A DNA stretch of 64,000 nucleotides, taken from positions 432,840,568 to 432,904,567 of the forward strand of contig NC_042618.1 of the NCBI RefSeq assembly GCF_901001135.1. Reading direction: 5' to 3'. Below are positions 62,304 to 64,000 of this stretch, one piece after another (within the stretch, counting starts at the first letter, position 1; each line of letters opens with the position of its first letter). Made by a program: the position numbers and the translations under genes. The notes beneath the pieces are model-generated. The model saw only the letters and a list, made by a program, of their open reading frames with translations. It made no database searches and was not told the origin of the DNA. Source of the stretch: Rhinatrema bivittatum. Lineage: Eukaryota > Chordata > Amphibia > Gymnophiona > Rhinatrematidae.

Positions 62304-64000
62304 TTCTAGAGAGTACATCTTTGATCGTTTAAAACTAGTAATTCCCTCTCCCCCCCCCCCCCAAAAGTACCAGCTCGGGGACAGTGACAGAAGCAATGGC
62401 AACAGGACCTGGCAGAAAATCACCATTTCTTTTTAGGTCTCGCCACGCACTATTTTGGTGGCTTCTTTATATGCATAATGAAATAAATCCCCAACACCCT
62501 CCCCCAAGAAAAATGAAGTGAAAACACATTTTTCCCATGCAAACTCCTATGGTAAGAGCTTGTTCTTGCTCACCTGAATGGTATGTAGCCCTGGCAGGTC
62601 TGTGCTGTTGCAGATGTTTGTATCATTTACAAACAGGTCTGCCCCTTCTGTATCTAAAGATATTGAAGAGGCGAAGGCTTGGCACTGAATTGACATCCCA
62701 CTCGTCACCTTCCTTTCAGCAGAATGGACCCCACTGACCACCAACTCTGAGTCCTGTTACTTAAGAAAATTCTCCCCCATCTATTTCTCACTCTCAGACT
62801 GTCCATCATGCTCACCAGTCTGGGCAGAGCAGTGCCATAGCCTTTACTGAAAGCCAAATGGACTGGGGATGCCATGACTAGCGGCTCTGTAGTTTGCTGT
62901 TTGCTCTTACTCTTGTGGATCAGCATATCTATTCTTTTCTAGGTTCTTGGAGCTGCTAGTTTCTGATGTTACATTAAATTGATCTGTGAGAGGTACACTT
63001 ACCACCTTGTTGAGTTCAATAGGATTTCGCAATCTACTTAAAGGGATGAATTTTCAGACTTGAGGGGGTTGTGCATGTAGAATCAGAATACTGTATATAC
63101 GTGGAAGTTACCTCTGTGCACGGTAAACACATTTTCGGAAGGCAGGGAATGCATGCATACAAAGAACATTCCAGCCTTCAAAGTGCACACACATTTATGC
63201 ATTTTATAAGCAGAGGATATGCATATGTCATCAAACACGTGGGTGTGCTTTACTACCTGCTAATCAAGTCATGGATATTAAATCTGCAGTTTTTGCGTGG
63301 GGGTTTTGGAGCAAGTGAAGGAGGGTGTGGGTGAATTGGTGCTTTCCCTAAGTATTTTCTTAAGCAAGATGCACAAATCCATTAGCCAACTTTATAAAAT
63401 ACCTGCCTCCATGCAGCATAAACCAAAGGCTATTACGTGGACATGTTACAATTATTTTAACATGTAAAATAGATGCTCATACTTTTATAAATAGCTGTAT
63501 AAACCATGAAGATCTCTGCTTTAGAAAGTTTTGTGTATGTGCTGAAATAACTGCGCATACTTTGAGACAGGCGCTCAAAATATGGCCACCTTAAGGTTTT
63601 ATTATGATCTTCCCCTGATGCAGATCTTGTGAAAGATTGAAACACAGCTCCTATCCGGACAGCAACATTGACATTGCAACTGGTTATTCCTGCCATCATA
63701 ACATAAGCGAAGTGCTTTAGGACAATAGGCATTTTTGGATTACACTGTTCTTCCACGTTTATGATTGCACTTGATGTGGGAGATATAAGCCACTTTCAGT
63801 TCAAATGACATTTTCTAAGGATTTTAAAATTTCATAGACTAAAAATAATTTATAAAAAAATATTAAACAAGAAAATAAATATGGATATTGTGATCTGTGA
63901 TTAAACTATTGTCTGACCCAATGTTTGTCACATTGATGAGGTCTTTTTTTTTAATTCGGCTTTTGTGTTGAATTGTCACTGAACATTTCCTTTGATTAAT
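62304..64000. other. Unassigned; possible MITE at 63050-63420
   Basis: No gene recognised. A C-run lies at 62352-62363. 63045-63420 opens with GGGATGAATTTTCAGACTTG and closes with CAACTTTATAAAATACCTGC, weakly resembling the ends of the GC-rich MITE family. 63600-63660 (CCCTGATGCAGATCTTGTG, GATTGAAACACAGCTCC) resembles a recurring repeat phrase but I could not place it. Confidence 0.3.

Overview
This is a repeat-dominated vertebrate nuclear window with no host protein-coding gene that I can recognise. It has no operons, no bacterial-style signals, no tRNA or rRNA gene and no CRISPR array. The mix of repeats suggests an amphibian, most likely a caecilian. It contains CR1-like LINEs whose ORF1 carries an SGNH hydrolase-like domain and whose 3' end is an 8-bp microsatellite, L2-like LINEs, an L1/Tx1-like ORF1, tRNA-derived SINEs, GC-rich MITEs whose ends read GGGCCGGATTTT, and hAT MITEs whose ends read TAGGGATGTGAATCG. 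The species call comes from recognising repeat families and is an inference.

Layout. Positions 1-6300 hold one decayed plus-strand CR1-like LINE split by at least six later insertions: a solo LTR at 562-1380, an antisense LINE 3' end at 1446-2655 that itself holds an LTR-like block, a short LINE tail at 2796-2900, an L2-like fragment at 3731-4560 and two MITEs at 4778-4990 and 5530-6132. Positions 6300-11250 hold a truncated hAT-type element, purine-rich minisatellite, LINE scraps and an L2-like 3' end. Positions 11440-18810 hold hairpin-rich MITEs, including a foldback hAT MITE at 12998-14185. Positions 18811-22043 are the best-preserved retrotransposon: a CR1-like LINE with a 5'-truncated copy of its own family inserted in the same orientation, giving a chimeric 398-codon open frame. 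Positions 22088-27000 hold a hAT MITE with a perfect 8-bp target duplication, an antisense L2-like element and other MITEs. Positions 28146-30991 are a 2.85-kb hAT-like non-autonomous element with a near-perfect 8-bp target duplication. Positions 31030-34900 are L2-like and CR1-like LINE remains plus a SINE.

From about 35000 to 56000 interspersed repeats thin out. This part is mostly unassigned sequence with minisatellites at 36520-37015, 43655-43820, 47660-47985 and 48770-49465. Two blocks, 52250-53240 and 35930-36300, look like candidate conserved non-coding sequence because they are repeat-free and dense in developmental transcription-factor motifs. From 54241 to 62303 repeats return: SINE, antisense CR1-like and L2-like LINEs, an L1/Tx1-like ORF1 at 56879-58150, an LTR-like block and two palindromic MITEs. 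The last 1.7 kb is largely unassigned.

The coding capacity seen here belongs to retrotransposons and all of it is broken or partial. The elements do not form a pathway; what the window records is the order in which they inserted. I found no credible new molecular system. The most informative features are the self-nested LINE, the insertion stack, the foldback element, the tandem perfect hairpins at 11737-11935 and the candidate enhancer block near 52.8 kb.
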